This document shows, in pieces, positions 1-11,700 of a DNA stretch of 21,008 nt. A program made the translations under genes and the position numbers. A model generated the notes under the pieces. The model was not told the origin of the DNA. It saw nothing but the letters and a program-made list of their open reading frames with translations, and did no database searches. Origin of the DNA: Tritrichomonas foetus. Its lineage: Eukaryota; Parabasalia; Tritrichomonadida; Tritrichomonadidae. The stretch spans positions 1 to 21,008 of the forward strand of contig MLAK01000910.1 in the NCBI GenBank assembly GCA_001839685.1. Direction: 5' to 3'. The number at the start of each line of letters is the position of its first letter. The stretch's first letter is position 1.

Positions 1-3000
1 TATGTCATTAGTGATGGTGGTAGGACAAAGGTTTATGGGGTGGTCCCACAAACCTTTGGGGGGACCACGATGTAAACCTTTCATATAGGAGGCTAATGCA
101 TCAAATTTTATATCATCACCACGTTCAATTAATCTTAAATTCAAAGGTTTTATTAAATCAGCTGTTGATTGTGAAATATGTAATTTATCTGGAAGCGATG
201 ATGATTCAAGGTCCTCTGCAAGTGTTACACCTTGTCCAATAATTTCAAACAATGGTTTTTGTTTTCCAAGAACGCCACAAATTAGTGGACCACCTGTATA
301 AATGCCAATTCTCATATGTATTGATGTACCAATTTTTTGATTGAGTAATGGAATAATTTCTTGCATTCTAGTACCAAATGTCACTATTTCAGAGGCAGCC
401 TCTTCTATTGGACCATCACCATCAAATATCCCAGCTGCACAAACATACGCATCTCCAATGGTTTTCAATTTCGTCACTCTCTTGAATTTGGCGAGTTCAG
501 TGTCAAATTCTGTGAAAAGCATATTTAATGTACTCATAATTTGCTTAGCTGTCATATTAGAACACATTGGTGTAAATGATACTATATCGGAAAAGAGAAC
601 GCATGCACATTCCACTTCAAACGATAGCTCTGTCTGGCCATTTAATAATGAAACAGCAATATTATGCGGTAAAATTTGATCCAATAATGATTCAACAGTC
701 TGCTTTTCCTTTCTTAATTGTTGTTGTGCTTTTATTAAATCACTTCTATCTGCAATGATAAAAGCACATGGTGTAGATCGGTGTCCTTTTTCGTTTACAT
801 CTAACTGTGCTACTAATGAAATTTTAACTTGTAATTCTTTATCATCTTCAGTGAAAAGAGTTGTGTCCAAAACCAGATTCTGTTGGATAGTGCCTCCTTC
901 TTTTATTTTTGTCATTAAATCAAATAGTGGTTGGCATGTTGATGGGAGAACATTACTTACATTTAATCCTAATACTTCTTCTGCGGTATTTGCCATCATT
1001 TTATGATATTTTTTATTTGAAGCAATGATTGTTCCATCGGCTGTCATAACTAATACTCCTTCAAGAATGAAATCTATTAAAGGAGCTGAATTTTCTGATG
1101 AGCTTTTCTTTCTTGACTCTCGACCTGTTTGTCGAGATGGATTATCAAAATCACCTTGCAAAAACCTCATAATGAAAGGAGCTTCAAGCACAAATTCTGA
1201 ATTAATCACAACTAAAGGATGAAGCAAAGACTTGATTGAAGGATAGAGTCCCAAATTAACATATAAAATACATATTGCTAAAATTACAATAAAAAAAATA
1301 ATTCCAATCACGAGGCCAAGAATATCTTTCAAATAATTTGATGAGCGCTGTTCATCAGATATTGAACCAAAAAGTTTGGTAAAACCATCGATTCCAGTAT
1401 TTATTTGGTCTGAAATTGCTGGATAAAATAATCTCCACCATTCTGATGACACACCACCCATTCCCGACGGATTATCAATATTATTTAATCTCATAGCAAG
1501 TCCATATATATAATACAAATCATCATGTAATTCACTACATTCATGGTTTACCTTTCCATGACCGATTAATGAGTTGCATGTATCAGATTCGTCTCCTTCA
1601 TCATTAGATAATCGAGAAGCCATTCCATCTGGGAAAAACTCGGTTCCCCCAAAAAACAACTCGTTGTATTTTTCTAGTAACATTTCTGCTGCATCAGTGA
1701 ATGATCTCAATTCTTCATCATCTGTTAGAGATGTAGGAAAGCTTGTTAAAATGCGAAATGAATGAAGACCAATCTTACCAAATGATGTAATACATTGGGA
1801 TGATAAGTAGAGGCCATTCAAAACAAATAGAGAATTTTTTGTGTGACTGAAAAATGAGATGACGTTTAAAATAACAGGTAAAGGAGTCAAAATGAAAACA
1901 AGTAAAAAAATAACAATAATAGGGCCAAAATGATATATTCTTGATGGTAAACTTTTCTTTTGTAGGCTTGTTTGTTTTAATCCTTCATTTTGCTGATCAT
2001 CATTTTCTAACTCTTCTTTATTAAGCATTTTGTACAATACTTTACTTGGAATAGATGAATACAATGATATCAAAAAATCGAATTCTTTTCTAATTCCAAT
2101 GAGTATAATTATACAAAAAACAAGTAGCATAACAAAACTCAATGATAATCCAATAATAAGTGGTAAAAGGATATACACTTTTCTGCTTTTGGACTCTTCA
2201 TCTGCAACTTTTGATATTTCATTCATTAATAATTCCGTTACCTCTGAAACAGCATCAAATAAATATGTTATCATTAGTATTTCGGCAGAAGGATTATCTA
2301 AAGTTCCTATATAATCTTTTGGTGAAAATGCAAGTGTTCTTGACCGCATTTGATAGATTCGAATAATTGTCATTAAAGATAACGAATATTCAGTTTCATT
2401 CACTGGAGAAAGAACTATAGTATCAAATTTTTCTGTGATCCAAAGTTTCAAAAAAGAACTAGGCATTTGATTATGCATTGCAAATGAATTTGCTAATAGG
2501 GAATCGAATTCATTACTCAATGTATTAAGTTTTGATCTTGTTTCAGCATATTTAAACTCACTTCCATCAATAGTTTGACTTGCAGGAAGGTTATGTGTTG
2601 TAAATTCTAATGATACATAAAGAATTTTAGTCAGTGATAGAACCATGTCATGAATCATATGGTCTAAGTCGACTTGCTTATCAAGCCTATTCGAAAATAA
2701 ATAGGATAACACGTATGATACAACGACAAGTACCAATGAAGTAATGGCAATAACAATGCATAATGTTAGAAATCTAGTTGGCCAATAAATTGGTCTTGCA
2801 GTGACAGCTGCTTGTATGCCATTTTGTACTTTATCGATGCCTTGTACAGATTCTGAAATATCCGACATAAAAATTGATGATTTAACTGATGATAATTTTG
2901 ACATAGCAATACTGCCCTCTTGTTCTTCTGGATCTTGACTATTAGTAATTTCTTTCCTACTATTTAGCTCTTTTTGCGCTGCATTGGCAGCTAAAAAATT

Positions 3001-4548
3001 TCCTTGAATGTCCATTGCAAATTTAATATATTCTTGAATAACTTCATCGGAAGAAGGATTTTCAAATATTAAATTTTGAAAAACTTGATCAATACGATCT
3101 ATTTCTTTAGAAAACTTTTTGCATCTTGTTGCTACTTCATCCCATTGGTGAGATAATACAGCTTCCCAAAATATTTGTAATGATCCTTTTGGAATATCGT
3201 ATAATTTTCGGATTGATTCAAGCCTTCTAGCGACTTGATGTTCATGAGTTGGTAATCTATTAAAAATTTGATAAAACAGAAGTCCATCATATGTCGTAAA
3301 TGGCTCTATATCAACTGCAACTGAGACCAGATCTAAAATTTCATGGTATGGCATTTTCATTACATACAAAATATATGATACAATTAAAAGAATTTTTTGT
3401 TCATGAGGCCATCTTGAAATTGCCCAATTAAGTAACGTATGATTGGTGATACAAGTCGCATTAAAAACAATTCCAATTTTCATCAAAGTAATACATTCAT
3501 CAGTGGTTTTTATATGTGAAGTTAAATTTTCGAACTTTGAGTATAAGAGATCAATTTTCTTTTTATTAAATTTTACATTAATATAATTCAAAATAAATCC
3601 CATCGAAATTACTATAACTAAAAAAGCAAGTATATAAAATAATGAATTGCCTTTTGCATATCGATATATAATCGAGAGTATTGGAGTAGCAATTAAAATA
3701 ACATACTCAATCGATAATATAATTTTTCCAGAGGGAAATACATTATTTTCAGAATACCAAATCGTAATAATGCCACCAATTCCTGATAATAAAATTATAA
3801 TATTTGATATTATGATTGCTATATCACCATGGCTATGTAGTATAATTAATAAAAATGGAATAATATATCCAATAAAGAGTCTATACATTGGAGGAACAAA
3901 ATTTTGTGGCCAAAAGCAGAATTTGTTCTTGATATCAACTTCTGGTGAAGACTGAACAATGCGAAGCATGAATGATGATATTGCCATGTAACATAATAAT
4001 AATGCAATAGAGACAAAAGTCCATATTGAAGAAATGTCTAAGCTAACATTAAAAATTAGTTGGAAATAATAGCCACTTAATGAAGCAATAGGAACAGAAA
4101 CAATTTTAAATACATGAAATCCAAGATAGTATAATGTATTAACAACAAATGTATAAAATGTTTTGGTTGACTTATACTTGGCAGAAAACATTAGATAAAA
4201 AATTACCCAACAAATTAATAAACATGCGAATATGATAAGAAAAGTTATATAACCTGTGTCACGATTCGGAAACCATGTTGCAAAATTGGAAATCCCATTA
4301 AAAAATGTTCCAATAAAACTAGTGTAAGAATTGCTGTCTAAAATGCCAGATGCATTTACATTGAAAGCAATGGCTAGGATTTGCAGGTATGAAATTATCT
4401 CCATTATTATTGATAACGGAGATGATGAATTTCGCATCCGATTAAGAACTGAAGCCAGCGTTCTTTGTGTATCCTTTTGATTATCAAATCCTAATTTTTG
4501 GAGAGTCGTTGAATCATTTGAAACTGACGAATTAGAATCAACGTTCAT
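1..4548 (-). CDS. Multi-pass membrane class III nucleotide cyclase with PAS domain (3' end outside window)
   Basis: Translating the minus strand from ATG 4548 gives 1516 codons without a stop, running off the left edge. An in-frame stop at 4573-4575 lies just upstream and a trichomonad initiator abuts the ATG, so the start is firm. Predicted membrane segments lie near residues 100-122, 135-155, 177-195, 224-262 (two), 279-294, 301-322, 593-617, 793-818, 876-895 and 1077-1100. The last four bracket two large non-membrane regions (about 618-792 and 896-1076) that could be sensor domains on the far side of the membrane. A PAS-like domain (about 1157-1275) and a signalling helix (about 1275-1300) precede a class III cyclase domain from about 1313. 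That domain has FSDIVSFT (metal Asp 1321) and KTIGDAY (Lys 1362, metal Asp 1366). The reaction would be cyclisation of ATP (or GTP) at the cytoplasmic face. The Lys suggests an adenylate cyclase, but Glu1435, Thr1442 and Asp1446 occupy positions normally Asp (or Cys), Asn and Arg. Large families of such proteins are known in trichomonads. Confidence 0.88.
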   Translation of the reverse strand, partial: MNVDSNSSVSNDSTTLQKLGFDNQKDTQRTLASVLNRMRNSSSPLSIIMEIISYLQILAIAFNVNASGILDSNSYTSFIGTFFNGISNFATWFPNRDTGYITFLIIFACLLICWVIFYLMFSAKYKSTKTFYTFVVNTLYYLGFHVFKIVSVPIASLSGYYFQLIFNVSLDISSIWTFVSIALLLCYMAISSFMLRIVQSSPEVDIKNKFCFWPQNFVPPMYRLFIGYIIPFLLIILHSHGDIAIIISNIIILLSGIGGIITIWYSENNVFPSGKIILSIEYVILIATPILSIIYRYAKGNSLFYILAFLVIVISMGFILNYINVKFNKKKIDLLYSKFENLTSHIKTTDECITLMKIGIVFNATCITNHTLLNWAISRWPHEQKILLIVSYILYVMKMPYHEILDLVSVAVDIEPFTTYDGLLFYQIFNRLPTHEHQVARRLESIRKLYDIPKGSLQIFWEAVLSHQWDEVATRCKKFSKEIDRIDQVFQNLIFENPSSDEVIQEYIKFAMDIQGNFLAANAAQKELNSRKEITNSQDPEEQEGSIAMSKLSSVKSSIFMSDISESVQGIDKVQNGIQAAVTARPIYWPTRFLTLCIVIAITSLVLVVVSYVLSYLFSNRLDKQVDLDHMIHDMVLSLTKILYVSLEFTTHNLPASQTIDGSEFKYAETRSKLNTLSNEFDSLLANSFAMHNQMPSSFLKLWITEKFDTIVLSPVNETEYSLSLMTIIRIYQMRSRTLAFSPKDYIGTLDNPSAEILMITYLFDAVSEVTELLMNEISKVADEESKSRKVYILLPLIIGLSLSFVMLLVFCIIILIGIRKEFDFLISLYSSIPSKVLYKMLNKEELENDDQQNEGLKQTSLQKKSLPSRIYHFGPIIVIFLLVFILTPLPVILNVISFFSHTKNSLFVLNGLYLSSQCITSFGKIGLHSFRILTSFPTSLTDDEELRSFTDAAEMLLEKYNELFFGGTEFFPDGMASRLSNDEGDESDTCNSLIGHGKVNHECSELHDDLYYIYGLAMRLNNIDNPSGMGGVSSEWWRLFYPAISDQINTGIDGFTKLFGSISDEQRSSNYLKDILGLVIGIIFFIVILAICILYVNLGLYPSIKSLLHPLVVINSEFVLEAPFIMRFLQGDFDNPSRQTGRESRKKSSSENSAPLIDFILEGVLVMTADGTIIASNKKYHKMMANTAEEVLGLNVSNVLPSTCQPLFDLMTKIKEGGTIQQNLVLDTTLFTEDDKELQVKISLVAQLDVNEKGHRSTPCAFIIADRSDLIKAQQQLRKEKQTVESLLDQILPHNIAVSLLNGQTELSFEVECACVLFSDIVSFTPMCSNMTAKQIMSTLNMLFTEFDTELAKFKRVTKLKTIGDAYVCAAGIFDGDGPIEEAASEIVTFGTRMQEIIPLLNQKIGTSIHMRIGIYTGGPLICGVLGKQKPLFEIIGQGVTLAEDLESSSLPDKLHISQSTADLIKPLNLRLIERGDDIKFDALASYMKGLHRGPPKGLWDHPINLCPTTITNDI
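26..68. repeat. Interleaved GC-rich inverted repeats inside the cyclase 3' region
   Basis: CAAAGGTTT (26-34) is the inverse complement of AAACCTTTG (50-58), and GTGGTCCC (40-47) is the inverse complement of GGGACCAC (61-68). The two pairs interleave, so the RNA could form one stem or the other, or a pseudoknot. AAACCTTT recurs at 74-81. The block is far richer in G+C than its surroundings and coincides with the point where the encoded protein stops looking like a cyclase domain. Whether it is a mobile-element end or simply coding sequence is not decidable here. Confidence 0.55.
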
Positions 4549-4559
4549 ATGAATAATGA
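4549..4559 (-). promoter_or_regulatory. Trichomonad initiator (Inr) of the cyclase gene
   Basis: Reading the minus strand, TCATTATTCAT lies immediately before ATG 4548. It fits every position of the Trichomonas vaginalis Inr consensus TCAYTWYTCAT, in which the first A is the transcription start. This implies a very short 5' UTR, as is usual in trichomonads. It both fixes the start codon and is the best lineage clue in the window. Confidence 0.7.
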
Positions 4560-5785
4560 TTTCAAAAATCCATCAAATTTGAATGACGAATAATATTCAA
4601 TTTTTTGATCAGAACAAATATATAAATATTGTATTCATTTTTCAATAATCTTATTGATGATTTTAAGAGAGGAAAATTAAAACAACTCAAAGAGATGTAA
4701 TTTTTTCTGGTCAAATTTAGTTAGACGATACTTCACTATTGAAATGATCTGTCAAATCAGCAGGAAGAAGAAAAGAATTAACAAGATAATAAATGAATTT
4801 TTTTGCGACACAGTTCTTTTTAAAGAACCATAATTTCAGATTATGAAGGTGATTTTAAATAGCATTTTATCATGAAATAAGAAGATAAATTTTCTTTCTA
4901 TGACTCGGGACAAGACATTGCAGATTTTAAAATGTTGGATACCTATTGATTTATTTGTTTAAATGGAGTCCCTCTCAAATTTGATGTCCGAAAAAGCGAA
5001 TTTTTGTTAATTTTCAATGTTCGGAATTGCGACTTTTTCACAAAATATTATCGGCATTCCCAGATTTGATGGAAAGATAAATTCCTGATTTATAAATAGG
5101 GACATGATATTTTAGGAACATTATTTCTATTTTATCCTTTCTAATTAAAAAAATAAATCATGAGTCACAACAGTTTCATGATGGTGAACAGTATTGCAGA
5201 AAAATCGTATTGTTATTCTTAAATATTTCTAATAATACAGTTTTTAGGTCGATTCTCTTGCATACATTATGTCAAAGTTGTTATAATGAATTAAAAATCA
5301 ACAATTCGGGTTTCCAATATATCCTTTGAAATAGATACAAATACTAATTTTTTTATCATTTATCTATATGTATTGTAGTAAGTTCATACATATTGAGTTA
5401 AAAAGACATAAAAGGCTATTCATTATTCCAAGTTGCAAATATTAATTTGAGAATGGACAAAAATAGGTTTTTAAACTTACCTCCATAATGTAATAGAAAG
5501 TCTCATTAATTAACAAATAAACACGGTTTTCTATCAAGATTAAAATGGTTTTTTTCCCCAAATTTTATTTCAAAATAATTGCACGATATTTCAATGTTTA
5601 AATGTTGGTATCATCAAAATTATCTTTTCAAATTATATTATCAACTTTCACAATTATTGAAAGCTTTTTCTGCAGAATGATTCAAGCATAATCTCAACAA
5701 GTTGTAGAAAACAACGATAAATTTTAAAACTTTTTCAAAATAAATTTGAATTTCTATAGAATTTTGAAAACATTGAATTTAGAAA
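4560..5785. other. AT-rich divergent intergenic region, no gene seen
   Basis: About 1.2 kb between the divergently transcribed cyclase and PIKK genes. I see no long frame, tRNA-like structure or terminal repeats. It should contain the promoters of both genes. TTTCTATAGA at 5751-5760 lies 26 bases before the PIKK ATG and resembles a duplicated motif upstream of the U5-40K-like gene. No clear Inr precedes the PIKK start. Confidence 0.6.
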
Positions 5786-8700
5786 ATGGAGACGCTCGTG
5801 AAACAAGTGATTGCATCTGCTGTACCGTCTCACGAATCTCTTAAATCTTCCGATTTTTTTGGCTCCGTTAATATTTTGCAAGGAAAAATTATTGACATTT
5901 TCAGATATTCTTCTCTCCAATTTGTTCCTCCATTTTTGAATGGAATGTTATCAACAATTCAAACAAATTCATATTCACAAGACAAAAGAACACGTTTTTC
6001 GACAGCAATTTGTGTTACAGCATTGATTCATCTATTTCCATTTGACGACTATGTAATTCATTATCGTCCAATCATTGAAAAACTACTTGTTCCAGGTTAC
6101 AGACCAATTATCGAAATCGGGGCTTTAGTTGTAAGAAGACTTGATAGAATTTCTGGGCCCAATCGAAACAACTTTTTAATGGACTTAATCGTAAACAATA
6201 GAGTGTTTACAACACGTTCAAGTAATGAAGTTAAATACACAGCTGCTATTATTTGGAGGGAACTGGCGAGTTCATATCCACAAGGATTTTTTGCATTGAA
6301 AGAACCAATATTCGAAGAGTTATCACTTGGTATTCAAAACTCCGAAAAAAGCACCAGTATGATTTTAGTTGAGACTGTAAAAGAATTATTTGATTCTGAA
6401 GCAGCTTCTGTCGGACCAATGTTTTTAGAAAATTTACATGATTTTTTTACAAGAATTACAACACATATTTTCTCGGAAACTCAAAAGTTTGAAGATTTAA
6501 AAATTCTTTTTGAATTACTACATGTTCTTTTAAAACATCGCCCATATATTAGTATAGAGTTATCTCAAGAATATATTTTACCTCAATGCTATCATGCTTT
6601 CCAATGCCCTGATTATTCTGTTGTATTTTTAGCGCTACACACAATAATTGAGCTTCATAAAACAAAAGCCATGAAAATATCCAAAAAGTTAATTGATTCA
6701 ATAATTAAATTATTGCTTCAATTGTCAATTCGTGATCCGAACACTACAGGTCCAATATTTTATAAAATTATTTATCATTTTACTTCTCCCAACAATTCTG
6801 AAAAGCTTTTGGAAGTGATTAATTCACTTTTTAATAAATTACCGACCAACGTTGGTCCACTATATGCATTTAATTTAACAACAGCTGTGATTGAGTCAGG
6901 TAATACTCAAATTGTTTCTTCATTTTTACAGAATGTTTCAAAATTTATGATAAAATCACCTTTACCAATTCCAATCAACAAAATTTTGAAAGTACTAAAT
7001 TATTCTTATCCTAATTGGGTACAAGATTATTTATTTTTCAAAAATCAAATGATTCATGTCATTAGACAAGAATTGAGTAATCCATCTATTAGAACTGATC
7101 GACTTGTGATTTCACTCAAAGCTATCCAACAAATTCCAAATATTTCTTTTATTGATGCACTTGAATTGAATTGTTTGGTATTAAAATATACAACCAGTAA
7201 AGATTTAGAATTAAGGGAACAAATTGTTGCAACTACTGTACATTTATTTAAAGACTATCCTGATCAAATTCCATTAAATACGATAATTGATTTAGTCAAA
7301 TTTGCTTTAGACGATAGAGTTATCAGTGTAAGAAAGAAATCACTTCGTGCATTTACTGAAGTTACTTATCAATACATTGAACAGCCTGATGTATTTGATG
7401 AATTTTATAAATTTAATTTCGATGAATCACCAATCATCCAAAAAGAATCTTTAGCAATAATACGACATTTGCATACATATGACTATTCAGCTATTAGACA
7501 ATTATTATTATCATCGATTAATCTCATGAATTCAAATTTTGATATTATTGTCCCTGAAACAACACCGGTATGGATTGTTTTTCCTCATCTTTTGATAACA
7601 GCATCGCCAATAATTCATATTTATGCGGATTCCATTTTCCAAATATTTCATAAAATGCTCAAAAAAAGATTCCAAAAATCACAGCTGAAGGAATCTACAT
7701 TAATTTTTATGAATAGTGCCATTCTCAAAGATATTGATGAGTCATTGATTAAATCTGTAACTCGACTTTATTTATTATGTCCTGAAATTGTACCAATTAA
7801 ACCAATATTAGAAATATTTTGTTCTGTGTTGGTACAACCTGTTCATCCATGGACAAAAGAAAATATTTTGAAATCATTGAAAAATTTGGCTAGTGTGGTT
7901 TCTGTTACAAATGAATGTCCTGAAATCGTAGATGCTATTTTAACAATAATTCGGAAAAAAGAATCAATGAAATTAGTTACGAAATCTTTGAAAGTAATGG
8001 GTACAATTGGAGTCTGTGATATTTCAATAAGTCCACCTAAAGAACCTCTGATTCTCAGATCATCACTTCAAAACATTTTATATTTGAAGCAATTTTTCTT
8101 AAGAATATATTTCAAATTCCTAAATGATCTTTTTGATTCAGTAAATATAGATTCAACACGTGAAGTAATAGCAGCAACAATTGCAAAATTATATTCAATT
8201 GAACCCAGTTGTATTCAACAGCATATTGAGCCATTTATGACGCGCTATTTAAATTTTGTTAAGAATTCATCAACAGAAAAAATGCCAACCTTTTTACATT
8301 ACTTAAAAGAAATGATTTTTAGCTCTGGTCATTTAATTATTCCATATACAGATAGAATATTTCAAGCTATCGAAGAGCATTGGCATGACAAATATACAAA
8401 AGAGTCTTCTGAAGTGTTTTCTGTGTTAGTAATGACAACAGATGGCAGATGTGAAACCATTTTGCATCTTTTGGTATCTGTTTCATTTTTGTTAATGAGA
8501 TCAAAGAAAGAACTTCAAAGCTCAGCTCAACAAATTTTTCATCTTTTAAGAGTTATTGCACAATTTTGCCCAAACTATCTCCAATCAATTATTGATGGTG
8601 CTGTAACAATTATGTCAACACCAGGAAGCCCTGCCTACTTACAACAACAATCATTAGATACAATTGATTTTATTATAAAGAATTCAAATGCTGGACAGCA

Positions 8701-11700
8701 TTTATCAATGATTACACGCTGTCTTAATAATGTTGCAATGAGATCACAAATGATTTGGCGTGAACAAGCGATCAAATTGCTTGCTCAAGTTGAACTTGTT
8801 CCTCGTGAACCATTAGCTAGAAAGATTAAGAAAAAGAAAGTTGAAAAAATTGAACAACCACAAATAAATATTGAAGAAATATTAAAGTATATTTCACCGC
8901 CAAGAAAAGCTGATAGAGGACAGAAAAATATCTTGAATTGGTTTGAAGAACTTCGAAAATATTTATTAACAATTAGTCCATCTGAAGTCATGAGAACAAT
9001 GCTTGATTTGCCTACAATGCCAGTTTTTGCTTTCCGATTTGCATTCTATTCAATATGGCCTACATTACATTCAAAAGATAAAGATGTTATTACCAAAAAA
9101 TTAGATAAGATTTTTTTAACATTTGATATGATTAACTCGCCTTTTGTTTTATCTCAATTTGTTGGACTTATAGAATTTGCCGTTCTATCAGAAGTCAATA
9201 TGGGTGTTAATTTTGATGCTGTTATAAAAGCCTGTATATCATCAAGTTTCTATGAAAAAGCCTTGTTCTTTCTGGAAAATTACCCTTGTGATGGAAAGAT
9301 TCATGATCATATGGAAAAATTAATTAAAATGAATATTGCTCTCAGTAGGAATATTGAAGCACGATCACTTGCTGGAATGTATCGATCAAATGTAAAAGCA
9401 TCTGTTTGGATGGCACTAAGTGAGTGGGAAACAGCACTCGAGTTGATAGCAAATTCTCCTGACCCCAATAAATTCTTAAGTCAAAAAGTTGAATGTTTGG
9501 CTGCGATGGAAAATTGGAAAGAAATTAAAGATATGAAAAAAATATTATTAGAACAACCGAGAAATGTTCAAGCAAAACTTGCACGCTTTATGTGGATGGC
9601 AGAATTGTTCCAAGGTACAAAAGAAGCTGCTCTTAATTGTGTGAATCTAACAGGTGGATACACAGTGAATGATTGTGTACAAAAGGCAATTTTATACGTT
9701 CATCTTGGAATGCTAGAAGAAGCAAATGATTCGGTTCATCTTGGGTGGAGATACTTAGCCACTTCTGTATGTAATATTGGCAAGCATAATAAAAAGGAAA
9801 TGATTATGCATATTTTTCAAGCTGAACAATTACATGAGTTAGCTGAGGTTATTGATATTAAAACAGATCCAATAGCTGCAAAAGGGCAACGAACAACATG
9901 GATGGCAAGATTGCAATTTATAAAAGATGATCCTGATAAACAAGAAGAATTATTTAAAATTCGATCACTTGTTCCAGACCATGTAGATTTAACTGAATTC
10001 GCTTACAGTATATTATCAAGTACACGAAGAACTAAAAAAGCAATTCCAAGATTAATTGATTTGTTTTTCCCCGATAAAAATTCCGACAATGCAAAATATT
10101 GTCGACTTAAACTATTAAATGATCGAAACAAAAGAGTCAAAAAAGCGAAAAAACTTATGAGGAATTGTTCACCTGAAGTTGAAAACAGATTAAATAATTT
10201 CTTAGGTAAAGAAATTTTTGATGTTGCTTCAAGTGTTGGTGACTTAAAAAATGCATTGGACTTCTTACTTAAAGGAAGAAAAAATAGTGATGCAATTGCT
10301 CAATCTCAAGTTCTTCTGTCTTTGATTCAAAATGATGAAAATCTAGCAATTATTGCCGTTGATTATTTAAAGAAATGCATGGAAATCAATATGACAATGG
10401 CATTATATCAACTTGAATCACTCACAATTCATTTTTCCAAATCTAAACTAGTTGCTGAAGCAGTTTTGAGCGTTTTTCAAAACGTCCCTTATGCATGCTT
10501 TCGTGGAATTGAAGGAAGCTGTGTATTGTCACTCAGTCATTCTTCTAAATATGTTGTCAAGACAGCAAAAGATGTTTGTTCTGCTCTTTCAATACATATG
10601 CCTCATTCAATAATATTTGACCTCTTAACAAATGCAGAAAAGCATCCTAAATTAACAGTATATAATGATCTATTGAATATTATTCAATCCAATAATTCAT
10701 TGTTTTATTCACAAATGATAAGGGTTATTACAAAGCTAAAATTAATTTCATATACATTATTTGATAAATTGATTGATCAATTAAAAGAATGTTTTGAAGC
10801 AATGTGTGCTAAAAAATATGATAAAGCCTATGAAATACTCAAATCTATCAACTCAATGATAAAAATAACATACATATCAAGATATGATAATGAATTTTTA
10901 GAACGAATGAAAGCAAATTGGGGACAATTTCTAACAAAAACATTGTCTAAAGGAAGATTACTTGAAGAAGATTTACCAGGAATTCAAAAAATGATCATAC
11001 ATATTATTAAGAAGCAAGATGCCATTCGTGTAATTCCTTTATCATCACTTGATACTGAATTAGACACAAAAACGAATTGGTCAATACCAATTGTTGGAAA
11101 AGATGATAAAAATGATTTAAAGCTTGTAAAATTTTTCCATTCAGTTCAACGTCTAGATAATGGATTACGTGTATCAGTTATTGGCTCAAATGGGAAAAAG
11201 TATAATTTTCATTTACTTCGTGAAACTCAAGCACACGAAGTTCAATCTGAGCAGTTCATGAATTTGCTTTTTGCATTGACGCCTTTATCCCTAAGCCAAC
11301 GAACATTAGTTGAAATATCTCCAAAATTGACTCTAATTGAGTTACTTAAAGGTCATATTCAAATGTATGATTTGATTTCCATGTATATGGCTTCAAAAGG
11401 ACGACAGATTGAAGAGGAATTTAATAACATTGAAACATGTTTCCTCACATTTTCACATGCTAAACTCGTAAGAAAAATTGAGCATCTTACAAAAGATACT
11501 GATACGGAAAATCTTCGGAAAGCGTTATTAATTACATCTAAAAATGCATCAATGTATATCAATAAAACAACAATGTTTGCTAAAACAATGGGAACACTTG
11601 CAGCTGTATCATATTTGATTGGATCAGCTGATAATACACCAAAAGGAATTTTAATTGATAAAACAACTGGTGAAGTAACATTTACCAATTTTTGCGTTTC

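Noticed and set aside
3647..3955. A 102-codon plus-strand frame opposite the cyclase membrane region
   Set aside because: It is the antisense shadow of codons for hydrophobic helices; the cyclase frame on the other strand is continuous and supported by domains.
4980..5045. Short inverse match between GAAAAAGCG and GCGACTTTTTC
   Set aside because: It is imperfect and short, and of a kind expected by chance in AT-rich intergenic DNA.
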